DNA of 64,000 bases from JAKFWF01 sp963750535. GTDB lineage: Bacteria > Pseudomonadota > Alphaproteobacteria > Rhizobiales > Hyphomicrobiaceae. Location: assembly GCA_963750535.1 (NCBI GenBank), contig CAVVRF010000047.1, forward strand, positions 1 through 64,000. Reading direction: 5' to 3'. The position numbers and the translations under genes were made by a program. The notes beneath the pieces were generated by a model that was given only the letters and a program-made list of their open reading frames with translations, was not told the DNA's origin and ran no database searches. Of the stretch, positions 1-8,493 are shown one piece after another. Position 1 is the first letter of the stretch. Each line of letters opens with the position of its first letter.

Positions 1-309
1 ATTGAACCCCTGGAACACAAATCCCAGAAAATGCCGCCGCAACAATGCCCGCTGGTCACGCCTCAGCGACCCGACGTCGATCCCTTTGAAGAAATACGAT
101 CCCGAGCTCGGCGTATCGAGACAGCCGATGATGTTCATGGCCGTTGATTTGCCAGAGCCCGAAGGACCCATGATCGCAACAAACTCGCCTCGGCAAATCT
201 TCAGGTCCGCACCGGCGAGGGCATGAACGGTCGCATCGCCTGACCCATAGACCTTGGTGACGGCCGTTAACTCGATCAGGGTTTGGGAGCTATCCGTCGA
301 CTTCTGCAC
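1..309 (-). CDS. ABC transporter ATP-binding protein, MacB/LolD-like (N-terminal part, cut by window edge)
   Basis: The minus strand reads a clear ABC ATPase N-terminus: a Walker A motif GPSGSGKST, then NIIGCLD and the Q-loop region FVFQGFN where the window ends. This pattern (short Q-loop spacing, NIIGCLD) is typical of MacB/LolD/FtsE-type ATPases that partner with HlyD/MacA adaptors. I chose a GTG start at 309 because it lies 12 bases after the stop of the adaptor gene and has a purine-rich AGGGCAGG upstream. It is probably co-transcribed with the adaptor as an efflux or export system at the inner membrane. Only about 103 codons are visible, so it cannot be told whether a permease is fused behind it, as in MacB. 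Confidence 0.85.
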   Translation of the reverse strand, partial: MQKSTDSSQTLIELTAVTKVYGSGDATVHALAGADLKICRGEFVAIMGPSGSGKSTAMNIIGCLDTPSSGSYFFKGIDVGSLRRDQRALLRRHFLGFVFQGFN

Positions 310-321
310 GGCAGACCTGCC

Positions 322-1611
322 CTACTGTTTGGTAGTCGTGCTGTCGACGATGACGCCCTGCCCGTCCTTGATGTCTCCCTTCACGATCTCAGTGCGTTGC
401 CCATCCGACACCCCCACCACCACCGAAACGGAAGCCGGCGCACCATTCTTTAGTATCCACACCCTGCGGTTTGGTCCGCCCTCTTCTCGTTGGCTCGCCG
501 GTCGGAAGGGCGGCCGACCGCGCAGGACGCCTAGCCTGCGGAGCAAGCTTGTGTTCTGTTCCGAAGTCTGCCTGGCGGGGGGAGAATATCGAAGGGCAGC
601 GTTTGGGACCACCAACGCCTTGGTTGCCTCCTGCACGATGATCTCTGCCGTTGCGGTCATTCCGGGCCGCAACAAAAACTCGGAATTGTCGGTCGAGAGA
701 ACCGCCTTGTATGTGACCACGCCCTGCACGACCTCGGAGCCGTAGCGCAGCTCACGGATGCGCGCCTGAAACTTCCGGTCCGGATAGGCATCCACCGTGA
801 AGGCACCTTGCTGGCCCTCCTTGACTTTGCCAACGTCAGCTTCATCGACATCTACTTGGACCTCCATCTGGGTAAGGTCCTCGGCGATGGTGAAGAGGAC
901 CGGCGCCTGCAAGGAAGATGCGACGGTCTGGCCAGGGTCGACATTGCGCTTCAAGACCACGCCATTGATCGTCGAAACGATGCGGGACTTGGCGAGATTG
1001 GTTTCATTGAGCTCGACATCAGCTTCAGCAGCGCCGACATCGGCCTTAGCAATTTCGACCCCGGCGATGGCGCGATCATAGGCCGCTTTCGCCGTGTCGA
1101 TGTCCTGCGGAGATGAAACTCTGCTCGTGGCGAGCTCCTTCTTTCTCTCATAGACGACGCTTTTCTCGAATAGTGTGGCTTCGGCATCGAGGACCTTGGC
1201 TTTGGCGGAGGCGAGCTTAGCGCGCGAGCTATTCAGCGTCGCTTTCAGCTTGTCCGTGTCCAGCTCTGCGAGCACCTGGCCGACTTTCACCGGCGAATTG
1301 AAGTCTACGGAGACGCTGCGGATCGTCCCGGACAATTCGCTCGAGACATCGATCTGGTTGGTCGGCTGCACAGAGCCGGTCGCTGTGATGATGACAGTGA
1401 GATCGACACGGCTCACCGGTTCGACAACGAAGCTTTGCTGGCTGCGCGAGCCAATACCGAACAAGAAGAAAAAGGCCACCAATAACAGAAGCGCAGCCAA
1501 TCCGCCCCACACCAGGAGCTTCCGATCCATGAACCGAGCCACGTGCGGCTTCTCGAGGCCGAGGAGGGCACGGACGTCCAAGTGCTCATCCTGTGTCGGC
1601 GGCTTTGTCAC
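322..1611 (-). CDS. Efflux periplasmic adaptor subunit, MacA/HlyD family
   Basis: The 429-residue protein has a short cytoplasmic N-terminus and one membrane anchor (about residues 31-50, Leu/Phe/Ala-rich). A lipoyl-like half motif (GTIRSV...VKVGQVLAELD, about residues 92-120) and a long Ala/Lys/Glu-rich alpha-hairpin (about 125-205) follow. Then come the second lipoyl half (VDPGQTVASS) and beta-barrel and membrane-proximal domains. This is the standard layout of MacA-type adaptors, which bridge an inner-membrane ABC transporter to an outer-membrane channel. A basic, Pro/Arg-rich loop near residues 355-372 interrupts the membrane-proximal domain; similar loops occur in related proteobacterial adaptors. 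The start codon is GTG with a GGGAAGG-like site upstream. The ABC ATPase gene follows directly, supporting one operon. The substrate cannot be predicted. Confidence 0.9.
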   Translation of the reverse strand: MTKPPTQDEHLDVRALLGLEKPHVARFMDRKLLVWGGLAALLLLVAFFFLFGIGSRSQQSFVVEPVSRVDLTVIITATGSVQPTNQIDVSSELSGTIRSVSVDFNSPVKVGQVLAELDTDKLKATLNSSRAKLASAKAKVLDAEATLFEKSVVYERKKELATSRVSSPQDIDTAKAAYDRAIAGVEIAKADVGAAEADVELNETNLAKSRIVSTINGVVLKRNVDPGQTVASSLQAPVLFTIAEDLTQMEVQVDVDEADVGKVKEGQQGAFTVDAYPDRKFQARIRELRYGSEVVQGVVTYKAVLSTDNSEFLLRPGMTATAEIIVQEATKALVVPNAALRYSPPARQTSEQNTSLLRRLGVLRGRPPFRPASQREEGGPNRRVWILKNGAPASVSVVVGVSDGQRTEIVKGDIKDGQGVIVDSTTTKQ

Positions 1612-2169
1612 GTCTGCCTTCCCTTAAGGAGGGGGCATCCATACGCCGACGCCTCATCGAGGAGATTGATTTAGCGCAAGCGCAGATCAACGCAGACAGG
1701 ACTTCGAGAACGCACTGATCGCGTCGCGCGTTAACAGCTGGGAATGTGAGAGGTCCTTACTTCCGCAAGTGGCCCGTCACGTCGACGGCCCGACGGCGGG
1801 TCTAGAACTCCACTGACCGACTGGAAAAATCGGTAGAATGTCCGGCCCAGGTTTAATGACGTCCGCTTACTGAGGTGCTGCTGCCGCTGCGTGGCTTGGA
1901 CTCCGCCGCCACTTCCATCGGGCCGGCGATGTCCGGAATCTTCTGCACAACGACGGGCGGGCCGGTACCAATCTCGTCGCTGTTGGTGTATTGCAGAGGG
2001 GCTTCAAATGCCGCGCACGCTGGCGTGCTCTATGACGGCATCGATTTCATTGCCGAGTTCGAATGGTTGCTATGCAAGCGACCACTGCGCGGAGCAAACG
2101 ATTGGGCATGGTTCGGCCCGCAAATGCTACCGCTGCAAAGCGATTGCGGCTTGCGCAAAGCAGATACGG
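1612..2169. other. Stretch without a supportable gene
   Basis: No frame has convincing protein character here. On the minus strand a short open stretch (about 2030 down to the stop at 1853) reads a Pro/Val-rich tail (GPPVVVQKIPDIAGP) that could be the end of a decayed gene, but it has no plausible start and I cannot assign it. The part near 1621-1650 holds the leader of the adaptor gene. The rest may be promoter and debris between the efflux operon and the fragment field to its right. Confidence 0.4.
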
Positions 2170-2840
2170 CTAAATCGATTGCCAGATCTGGCGTTTGGCG
2201 GAGGTCACCAGTGCATCGATAACGCGCATGTTGGCGATGGCACCCTCCAGCGGGAACTGAGCCACCGCCTCGCCGCGGATCAGCCGCGAGAAGCGGTCGC
2301 CCTGCAGGCCATACTGATTGAGCACGGGAAACGCGATTTCCCGCGCCGGCTTGCTGCCAATTGCTCTTGTCGTGACCGATAAAGAGGCGGCAGGGCGACG
2401 GGACAGAATGCGAGAACGGGAATTGGCGCGGATCCACCCCTTCGATCCGACAATGCCCAGGTGCTGGTGCGTGCCGCCGGTAACGGGTCCGCCCTGGGTG
2501 GTGACGGTGAAGCTCGCATGGCCGCGCGGGAATTCGAGGATCGCCGTCGTCAGCCGATCGTTATATGGAGCGTGCGATCGCGGTCCATCGCGGCGATCAC
2601 TCGCACCGGTTCGTCGCCGAATATCAGGCGGCAGCCGGCGATGGCGTAGCTGCCGATGTCATACAGGGCGCCGCCTCCGACATCTGCTCGGTTGCGGATA
2701 TCCGCGGGGTTGGTGTTGTTGTAGGCGAGCGTCGCCTGCACCGAACGCAGTTCGCCGATCTCGCCCGAAGCCAGGCAGTCGCGCATCGCCTGCCATTGCG
2801 GATGGTTGCGGATGGCGAAGGCTTCCTCGATGAACCGGCA
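2170..2840 (-). pseudogene. Gfo/Idh/MocA oxidoreductase, C-terminal remnant with frameshift
   Basis: The minus strand reads the C-terminal two thirds of a Gfo/Idh/MocA-type sugar dehydrogenase: AFAIRNHPQWQ, then GGGALYDIGSYAI (the region around the conserved active site of glucose-fructose oxidoreductase and xylose dehydrogenase relatives), GDEPVRV, and, in a second frame, AILEFPRGHASFTVTTQGG and LEGAIANMRVIDAL ending at the stop. The two parts join only by a one-base frameshift near 2545. The N-terminal Rossmann domain is missing; sequence unrelated to it precedes the remnant. The gene cannot make a functional enzyme. It is one of several fragments packed between 2.1 and 5.8 kb. Confidence 0.8.
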
Positions 2841-3071
2841 TGCCCGGTCGCCGGCCCGCTCGTCATAGAAAGTGCGCCAGTCGTCAGCGTCCCACGCTTC
2901 GCCGTCAGCATCAGCGCGAGAGCGGTCTGTTCGGGAGCGGTTTGCTACTGCTACAGTTGCTATACCTGCTACAGTTGAGAGTGACGGCGCGTGATCCGTA
3001 GCAAGAGTGGCAGGAATAGCAGTAGCAGCCTTGCGTGGCGCGGGTCCGCGGATGAGATCTCGCCGGCTCAT
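2841..3071 (-). pseudogene. Fragment of an accessory Ala/Thr/Val-rich hypothetical protein
   Basis: Between the CoA-transferase and the oxidoreductase remnants the same open frame passes through an Ala/Thr/Val-rich segment (IPATLATD, TVAGIATVAVAN) followed by DDWRTFYDERAG. From memory, this combination resembles a small accessory-genome protein common in Rhizobiales, in which an ATVATVAVAN-type stretch precedes an FFDERAG motif; I could not search for it. The segment has neither its own start region nor its own end and is fused in frame to the oxidoreductase piece. I treat it as a third gene fragment. The triplet-like DNA at 2941-3030 is the coding sequence of this low-complexity part, not a separate repeat array. 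Confidence 0.45.
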
Positions 3072-3104
3072 TGGAGACGCACTACTACACGACGTCGTCA
3101 CGCT

Positions 3105-3611
3105 GCATCGATCAGGAAATCGGTGTAGTTCACCACCAGCGCGAATTTCTTGCCGAACTTCTTGGGCTTTCTCCTCCACCGCCCCACGCACGCGATCCGC
3201 GTCGTCGCGCGTCTTGATGTGCACGCCCTCGAGGTCCAGGAAGAGGGTGTTCCGGTCAGCGTCGAAGCTGACGCGCTGGGCCAGTCCCACGCTCAGCAGG
3301 GTTTCCTCGAGCTGCATGAGGTCGTCGCGGAAAATGCGCGGATCCATGAGACCCGGATTGCGCACGATCGGACCGGACTTCATCTGGCGAGGATATCGCG
3401 TTTGATGTCGATGCCCGGCGCGACCTCAATCAACTCCAGCCCCTCGCGGCCGCGGCGGAACACGCAGCGCTCGGCCACATAGAGAACGGGTTGGCCACGT
3501 TCTGCGGAGTAAGTTCGATTGAAGGTGATCTGCTCGACCTTGCGAATGAATTTCTTGGCTCGACCTTCCTGAACAATCTTGAGCGCGCCGTTCTCGACGG
3601 CCACCTGCCGC
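3105..3611 (-). pseudogene. Acyl-CoA:acetate CoA-transferase (YdiF/propionate CoA-transferase family), C-terminal remnant
   Basis: Right behind the stop of the acetolactate-synthase-like gene, the minus strand reads the C-terminal part of a family I CoA-transferase of the propionate CoA-transferase/YdiF type: GALKIVQEGRAKKFI, QPVLYVAERCVF, ELIEVAPGIDIKRDILA, then PIVRNPGLMDPRIF, DADRNTLFLDLEGV and ALVVNYTDFLID. These pieces lie in three frames, so there are frameshifts near 3381 (one base lost between ILA and the following Met) and near 3160. The N-terminal domain and the catalytic-Glu region are absent, and the C-terminal end is cut at about 3105. It is a clear dead gene whose left junction falls exactly at the neighbour's stop codon. 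Confidence 0.8.
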
Positions 3612-5252
3612 TCAAGTCCGCTGTTGATTGCGGAGCTCGTCGACCAGGACACGTGTGTTCTCGCTGTAGTCGACCGGCACAGCCACGAGGTGCAGTCCAC
3701 CTTGCTTGAAGGCGACATCCAGCGTCGGCACCAGCTGGTCGGTCTCATTCACACGCCAGCCCTTGGCGCCGTAGGATTCGGCATATTTGACGAAGTCGGG
3801 GTTGCCGAAGGTCAGGCCCCAATCGGCGAACTTGTCGACGGCCTGCTTCCAGCGGATCATGCCATAAGCCGAGTCATCGAGGATCAGCACGACAAGATTG
3901 AGCTTCAGGCGAATGGCCGTTTCCATCTCCTGGGAATTCATCATGAAGCCGCCGTCGCCGCAGACCGCCAGCACGCGCTTGTCGGGATTGAGCATCGCCG
4001 CCATCATCGCCGATGGCAGGCCGGCACCCATGGTGGCGAGCGCATTGTCCAACAGAAGCGTGTTCGAGATGTGGGTGCGGTAGTTGCGCGCGAACCAGAT
4101 CTTGTACATGCCGTTGTCGAGCGCGACGATGCCGTCCTCCGGCATCAGCTTGCGGACATCATGGACGATGCGCTGTGGCGTAACGGGGAACCGTCCGTCC
4201 TGAGCGCGATCCGCCAGCCGCTCGAGGATCTCACCGCGGAGCGCCATGAAGGCCGGATCGACCTTGACGCGACCTTCCAATCGATCGGCCAGTAGCGCGA
4301 GGCTCGGGCCGACGTCGCCAACGACCTCGGCATGCGGGAAGAACACCTGCTCCACATGGGCAGGTGTGAAGCCGATGTGGATCACCTTCGGGCCCTTGGC
4401 GCCCATAATGAATGGCGGCTTCTCGACCGTATCGTGCCCGATCGATATGATCAGATCGGCTTGGTCGATGGCTTGGTGGATATAGTCGCGCTCCGAAAGG
4501 GCGGCCGTTCCCATGTAGAGATTGGAGCCGCCGGCAACCGCGCCCTTGCCCATCTGGGTGTTGAAGAAGGGGATGCGCGCGCGGCGGACGAACTCCGTCA
4601 GCGGCGCGAACAGCCTGGGGCGGTTGCCGCCGGCGCCGATCATGATCAGCGGCCGCTTGGCCTGGAGGATCATTTCCGCGGCGCGATCCAGCGCCGCTCG
4701 CGGTGCGACCGGCAGCTCCACAGGATGGGTCGCAACGGCCGGCAGGCTCTCGCAAGCTTCGCCAGCGACATCCTCCGGCAGCTCCAACAGGACCGGACCG
4801 GGCTTTTCCTCCTGCGCTATTCGAAACGCCTCGCGCACCGTCGCCGGAATGCTGGCCGTGCTCACGATCTGGCGGGCCATCTTGGTCAGGGGGCGCATTG
4901 TCGACACGATGTCGACGATCTGAAACCGCGCCTGCCGCGCCGTCATGATCGCCTTCTGGCCGGTGATCAGGATCATCGGCATTGCACCGAGATGCGCGTA
5001 GGCGGCAGCCGTCGTGAAGTTGAGCGCACCGGGACCGAGCGTGGCGATGCACACGCCCGCCCTTCCCGTCAAACGCCCGTGGGTGGCGGCCATGAAGGCG
5101 GCCGCTTGCTCGTGTCGGGTCAACACCAGCTCGATTTTCGAGGTGCGCAGCGACTCGACGACGTCAAGGTTCTCCTCGCCGGGAATGCCGAAGATGCGAT
5201 CCACACCTTCGTTCTCGAGAGCGGCTACCAGAAGATCGGAACCTTTCGTCAT
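3612..5252 (-). CDS. Acetolactate synthase large-subunit-like thiamine-diphosphate enzyme
   Basis: About 546 residues with the three-domain layout of the AHAS/POX family. The N-terminal PYR domain carries the catalytic Glu in TRHEQAAAFMA and the stretch TLGPGALN. A central FAD-binding-like domain follows. The C-terminal PP domain has the ThDP motif GDGGFMMNSQEM...LILDD. Such enzymes condense pyruvate to acetolactate; no small-subunit gene (ilvH) is adjacent, which fits a catabolic or stand-alone enzyme better than the branched-chain biosynthetic AHAS. I prefer the ATG at 5252 to an upstream ATG at 5288 because AAAGGATC precedes it at good spacing. It appears intact although both neighbours are fragments. 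Confidence 0.88.
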   Translation of the reverse strand: MTKGSDLLVAALENEGVDRIFGIPGEENLDVVESLRTSKIELVLTRHEQAAAFMAATHGRLTGRAGVCIATLGPGALNFTTAAAYAHLGAMPMILITGQKAIMTARQARFQIVDIVSTMRPLTKMARQIVSTASIPATVREAFRIAQEEKPGPVLLELPEDVAGEACESLPAVATHPVELPVAPRAALDRAAEMILQAKRPLIMIGAGGNRPRLFAPLTEFVRRARIPFFNTQMGKGAVAGGSNLYMGTAALSERDYIHQAIDQADLIISIGHDTVEKPPFIMGAKGPKVIHIGFTPAHVEQVFFPHAEVVGDVGPSLALLADRLEGRVKVDPAFMALRGEILERLADRAQDGRFPVTPQRIVHDVRKLMPEDGIVALDNGMYKIWFARNYRTHISNTLLLDNALATMGAGLPSAMMAAMLNPDKRVLAVCGDGGFMMNSQEMETAIRLKLNLVVLILDDSAYGMIRWKQAVDKFADWGLTFGNPDFVKYAESYGAKGWRVNETDQLVPTLDVAFKQGGLHLVAVPVDYSENTRVLVDELRNQQRT

Positions 5253-5308
5253 CGCACGATCCTTTATCGATTGCTTATGATTAAACAACGCGGCCGGTCA
5301 GGTCTTGC

Positions 5309-5548
5309 TACATTACGGGCTTTACCAGCGACGCCGGTCCCGAGTTCGAGGCCAAGAGGCTACAACTGCTCAAGGATGCGCTTCCCGAGGCGACCCTCGT
5401 CGCCTACCTCGCACTGAAGAGCGATTGGGAGAGCCTGGAGGGAAGGAGTATTCGGGCCGCTGCCCCCTTGTTGGGCGTGACACTGGTCCACGCGGAGCCG
5501 TCTCCCTCTAACTATGACGACGCATTCGCCTTGATCACTCACGACCAG
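5309..5548 (+). pseudogene. ABC_sub_bind (TrpX-like) solute-binding protein, internal fragment
   Basis: The plus strand reads, without start or end, a segment with the signature of the ABC_sub_bind family (Pfam PF04392): ITGFTSDAG, EFEAKRLQLLKDALPEAT, SIRAAAPLLGVTLV and DDAFALI. The aligned part corresponds to the middle of the complete homologues at 5,999-6,979 and 11,781-12,785. Nothing of the signal peptide or C-terminal lobe is present, so it is a truncated relic. It points towards the SAM-domain fragment on the opposite strand and overlaps its 3' end. Confidence 0.7.
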
Positions 5549-5774
5549 CCGCAACCGCCTTCTGGACGGCGGCAGAACCCGTGTCGGCGGCGCTATCATG
5601 CAATGCCCGAATTGCCTTCAGCACGACGCGCCGTGGTCCGATCGGCAAGCCGAGTTCCTTCAAATCATCCTCGGTCAGGTCCTGCAACTGGTCGAATTCA
5701 ATCTCGTTCGAAGCGAAAGCCTCTGTGTACTTTGCAAGACCCAGTCCTTCGAGCCATCGAGCTACAGTGGTCAT
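5535..5774 (-). pseudogene. SAM (sterile alpha motif) domain fragment, probably the N-terminus of a lost nucleotidyl cyclase
   Basis: The 79-residue frame is almost exactly one SAM domain: VARWLEGLGLAKYTEAFASN, then EIEFDQLQDLTEDDLKELGL and GPRRVVLKAIRAL. In Rhizobiales this domain at the very N-terminus is typical of large adenylate/guanylate cyclase-ATPase proteins (SAM + class III cyclase + AAA/TPR). Here the frame stops just after it and no cyclase domain follows, so it is most likely a stub of such a gene. A free-standing SAM protein cannot be excluded. It lies downstream of, and in the same direction as, the solute-binding protein at 5,999-6,979. Confidence 0.65.
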
Positions 5775-5998
5775 CTCAGGTGCCGATTATGGAATGCGCG
5801 TCGCCTTGATCAGAAGACACGTGGCAATAATGCGCTTTTGGCTTGAAGAATAATAGGCGGTGCCCAAATCGCCGATTGACTACCCGCCAGCCATGCCGGC
5901 AACCGGCCTTCAACCGCCTCGGGCCCACACCGGTCGTCGGGAAACAATTGATCAGGATGTTCATCCTGGCAAAATTTTTGAGTGGCAATCGCCCGGTG

Positions 5999-6979
5999 TC
6001 ATTCGATCATCTCGTCGGCAGCCACCTGCAGGGTCGGCGGTACCGTGAGGCCGAGCTCCTTGGCGGTCTTGAGATTGATCACCAGTTCGAACCTGGTCGA
6101 CTGCGACACTGGTAGGTCGGCTGGTCTCTCGCCTTTGAGTATTCTGCCGGCGTAAAGACCGGCTTGGCGAAACGCATCGGAAATACTGGGGCCATAGCCC
6201 ATCAGACCGCCGGAGACGGCGAATGCGCGCAATGGGTAGATCGTCGGCAGCGAATGACGCGCTGCCAGCGCTGCGAGCTGGTCGCGCCGACTCAAAAAGA
6301 AAGCCTGGGCGGCGATGATCAATGCGTCGGCCCGCTGTTGGACCAAACTTGCGAAGGCAGCGTCGACTTCGCTCTCGGTGTTGGCGCGCTCGACCAGCAG
6401 TTTGCGCCCGACGGCGCCGGCTGCCGCCAACATGTCGGTCGTTTCGGTCTCAGTGTTCGGGTTGGTCGGGTCGGCGAGAAAGCCGATTGCGGCCGCAGCG
6501 GGCACCAGGTCACGCAACAACTCCAACCGTTTCGACCCGAGTGAGTTGATCAGGAAAGTCACTCCCGTGATATTTCCGCCGGGGCGACTGAGGCTTGCCA
6601 CCAGGCCAATCTTGACCGGGTCGGCGCCGAGCGAAAAGACGATCGGTATCGTCGCGGTCGCAGCCTTGGCAGCAAGCGCGGAGGCGGTGTCGCCCGCCAT
6701 GATCATAGCCACTTTGAGGTCAACCAGCTCAGCGGCGAGCGTCGGCAAACGAGCGTATTGATTTTGTGCCCATCGGTATTCGATCGCCACGTTCTGGCCC
6801 TCGGTAAAACCAAAGTCCTTCAGTGTCTGGCGAAATCCCGCGACACCATCCGCAAACGCGTCGGGCGTGCCACTGCCGAGGTACCCGATCATCGGTTTCG
6901 CCGGCTGCTGCGCGCGCGCCATTGTCGAACACGTGACGACCGCACTGCATGAAAGAGCAACGAAATCCCGCCGCCGCAT
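5999..6979 (-). CDS. Orphan ABC-type solute-binding protein, ABC_sub_bind (TrpX-like) family
   Basis: About 326 residues. The N-terminus MRRRDFVALSC...ARAQQ has a twin-arginine-like motif and an Ala-X-Ala cleavage site. The mature part shows the family landmarks IGYLGSGTP, LKDFGFTEGQNVAIEYRWA, LAAKAATATIPIVFSLG, RPGGNITGVT, KRLELLRDLVP, LPTIYPLRAFAVSGGLMGYG and the C-terminal ELVINLKTAKELGLTVPPT. This is a periplasmic binding protein of Pfam PF04392; no permease or ATPase gene lies nearby, so its partner is unknown. The ATG at 6979 is preferred over an upstream start at 7027 because it begins the signal peptide. Part of the upstream leader is inside the 109-bp repeat. Confidence 0.87.
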   Translation of the reverse strand: MRRRDFVALSCSAVVTCSTMARAQQPAKPMIGYLGSGTPDAFADGVAGFRQTLKDFGFTEGQNVAIEYRWAQNQYARLPTLAAELVDLKVAMIMAGDTASALAAKAATATIPIVFSLGADPVKIGLVASLSRPGGNITGVTFLINSLGSKRLELLRDLVPAAAAIGFLADPTNPNTETETTDMLAAAGAVGRKLLVERANTESEVDAAFASLVQQRADALIIAAQAFFLSRRDQLAALAARHSLPTIYPLRAFAVSGGLMGYGPSISDAFRQAGLYAGRILKGERPADLPVSQSTRFELVINLKTAKELGLTVPPTLQVAADEMIE

Positions 6980-7005
6980 CACATGCCCCTCGAATCTATC
7001 GGTCA

Positions 7006-7114
7006 TCTCCGTGCACAATCGCGCCAATCAGCGCCCACCGCAACGCAATCAAGTAGCGCTCAGTTGGTTGGTTTTTCAGCGAAAGCCGCGTAAGCGTCCA
7101 TGACGCGCGCGGAG
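7006..7114. repeat. 109-bp direct repeat, copy A
   Basis: This segment recurs at 16,267-16,375 in the same orientation with, by eye, four mismatches in 109 bases. Copy A spans the last 19 codons of the carboxymuconolactone decarboxylase gene (minus strand) and the leader of the solute-binding protein downstream of it. The sequence is therefore native here, and copy B is the displaced one. Confidence 0.9.
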
Positions 7115-7413
7115 TAGGCAAGCGCTGCGCCCGCATTCATGGCAACAGCCACGCCTAGTGCCTCGGCGATTTCCTCGCGCGTCGTTCCCAACTGAATGGC
7201 CTTCTGAGTATGGTTGGCAATGCAGCCGTCACAGCGCGTAGTAACGGCAACTGCGAGCGCAATCAATTCACGGGTCTTGGGGTCCAAATGATTGGTTTCG
7301 GTGCCGGCTGCATGCAACATGCGGTAACCTGCGCGCGTGCCCGGACTCAGTTCCGCCAATGTAGACGAGGGTTTCGTCCACTGCTGAAGGAATGATTTCC
7401 AATCTAACAACAT
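7060..7413 (-). CDS. Carboxymuconolactone decarboxylase (AhpD-like) family protein
   Basis: A 117-residue all-helical protein with the AhpD/CMD signature: LIALAVAVTTRCDGCIANH carries the CxxC pair and the following His, then EIAEALGVAVAMNAGAALAYSARVMDA. Members act as thiol peroxidase partners or as gamma-carboxymuconolactone decarboxylases; the CxxC-x2-H motif favours a redox, AhpD-like role. The length is normal for the family. The ATG at 7413 is preceded by GGAGA at proper spacing. Its 3' end is duplicated at 16.3 kb as part of the direct repeat. It sits between two solute-binding protein genes on the same strand; a common transcript is possible. Confidence 0.88.
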   Translation of the reverse strand: MLLDWKSFLQQWTKPSSTLAELSPGTRAGYRMLHAAGTETNHLDPKTRELIALAVAVTTRCDGCIANHTQKAIQLGTTREEIAEALGVAVAMNAGAALAYSARVMDAYAAFAEKPTN

Positions 7414-7509
7414 CGGCTGTTCTCCGAAAGTAGGACTGCCGTGTGATGGACACGGCCACCAATATCAAGGCAATACCGCGAGGACTCGACCATTACCACG
7501 TGTTGCCCG

Positions 7510-8493
7510 TCATTCGATCACCTCGTCGGCACGGAGCAGCAAGGAAACAGGAATCGTGAGGCCAAGCGCCTTTGCCGTCTTTAAATTGATAACGAAATCG
7601 AGCTTGGCGCTTTGCTGAACTGGAAGATCGGCGGGTTTCGCACCTTTGAGAATCCGGCCCGCCATGGCGCCAGCCTGACGGAACGTCTCGGTAAAACTGT
7701 TTCCATAGCTCGCTAAGCCGCCAGCCGCGGCAAATTCCCGGATCCGGTAGATTGTCGGGATGGCGTGGCGAAGTGCTAGTGCTGCGAGTTTTTCGTGCTG
7801 ACTGCTGAAGTATGCATCGGTGCCTATAACGAGCGCTGCCGCTCGATTTTTGGCTAAGGTCGAGAAGACCCCATCGAAATCCCGTTCGGTACTGGCATGC
7901 ATGACTTCGAGCTTTAGCCCAAGTGTTGGTGCTGCCGCCTGGAGGCTCTTAGTAGTGACTTCAGCAATGTCAGGATTTGACGGATTGACAAGCAATGCAA
8001 TCACGGTCGCCGCCGGCACCAACTCGTGGAGTAATTCGAGCAACTTCGGTGCGAGCTCCAACGACAACGAGGTTACCCCGGTGAGATTGCCCGCCGGCCG
8101 GTTCAAGTTGGTGACAAGTCCAAGCGACACTGGGTCGCCGCCAGTCGCGAAGACAATCGGAATGGTAGTAGTTGCTGCCTTTGCCGCTAGTACCGCAGGT
8201 GTACTGCCAGGTGCAACGATCACGGCAACTTCTTGCCGAACCAGTTCGGCAGCCAGCACGGGCAACCGATCATTTTGACCTTCCGCCCAGCGGTATTCAA
8301 TGACGACGTTTTGACGCTCGACATAGCCAATCTCGCTTAGGCCTAGGTGGAAGGCTCTCATCCGGGCCGCCCACAATTCCGGCGTTGCGCTACCAAGGAA
8401 CCCGACGACGGGGTTAGAGGTCTGTGCGTGTAATCTGCGTGGCCAGATTGAGGCGACCCCACCGAGCCCAAGCACTACCTCCCGCCTGTTCAT
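7510..8493 (-). CDS. Orphan ABC-type solute-binding protein, ABC_sub_bind (TrpX-like) family
   Basis: A 327-residue protein with the signal region MNRREVVLGLGG...RLHAQT (RR followed by a short hydrophobic stretch, Tat-like). Family landmarks include VVGFLGSATPELW, IGYVERQNVVIEYRWAEGQ, AAKAATTTIPIVFATGG, RPAGNLTGVTSLS, AIPTIYRIREFAAAGG and FVINLKTAKALGLTI. The ATG overlaps the TGA of the upstream paralogue by an ATGA arrangement at 8490-8493, so the two are translationally coupled tandem paralogues. No membrane components are encoded nearby. The ligand is unknown; some family members bind aromatic amino acids. Confidence 0.87.
   Translation of the reverse strand: MNRREVVLGLGGVASIWPRRLHAQTSNPVVGFLGSATPELWAARMRAFHLGLSEIGYVERQNVVIEYRWAEGQNDRLPVLAAELVRQEVAVIVAPGSTPAVLAAKAATTTIPIVFATGGDPVSLGLVTNLNRPAGNLTGVTSLSLELAPKLLELLHELVPAATVIALLVNPSNPDIAEVTTKSLQAAAPTLGLKLEVMHASTERDFDGVFSTLAKNRAAALVIGTDAYFSSQHEKLAALALRHAIPTIYRIREFAAAGGLASYGNSFTETFRQAGAMAGRILKGAKPADLPVQQSAKLDFVINLKTAKALGLTIPVSLLLRADEVIE

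Noticed and set aside
2941..3030. Triplet-like CTAC/GTTGCTA pattern taken for a tandem repeat or CRISPR-like array
   Set aside because: It has no fixed unit and is explained as coding sequence for an Ala/Thr/Val-rich protein segment on the minus strand.
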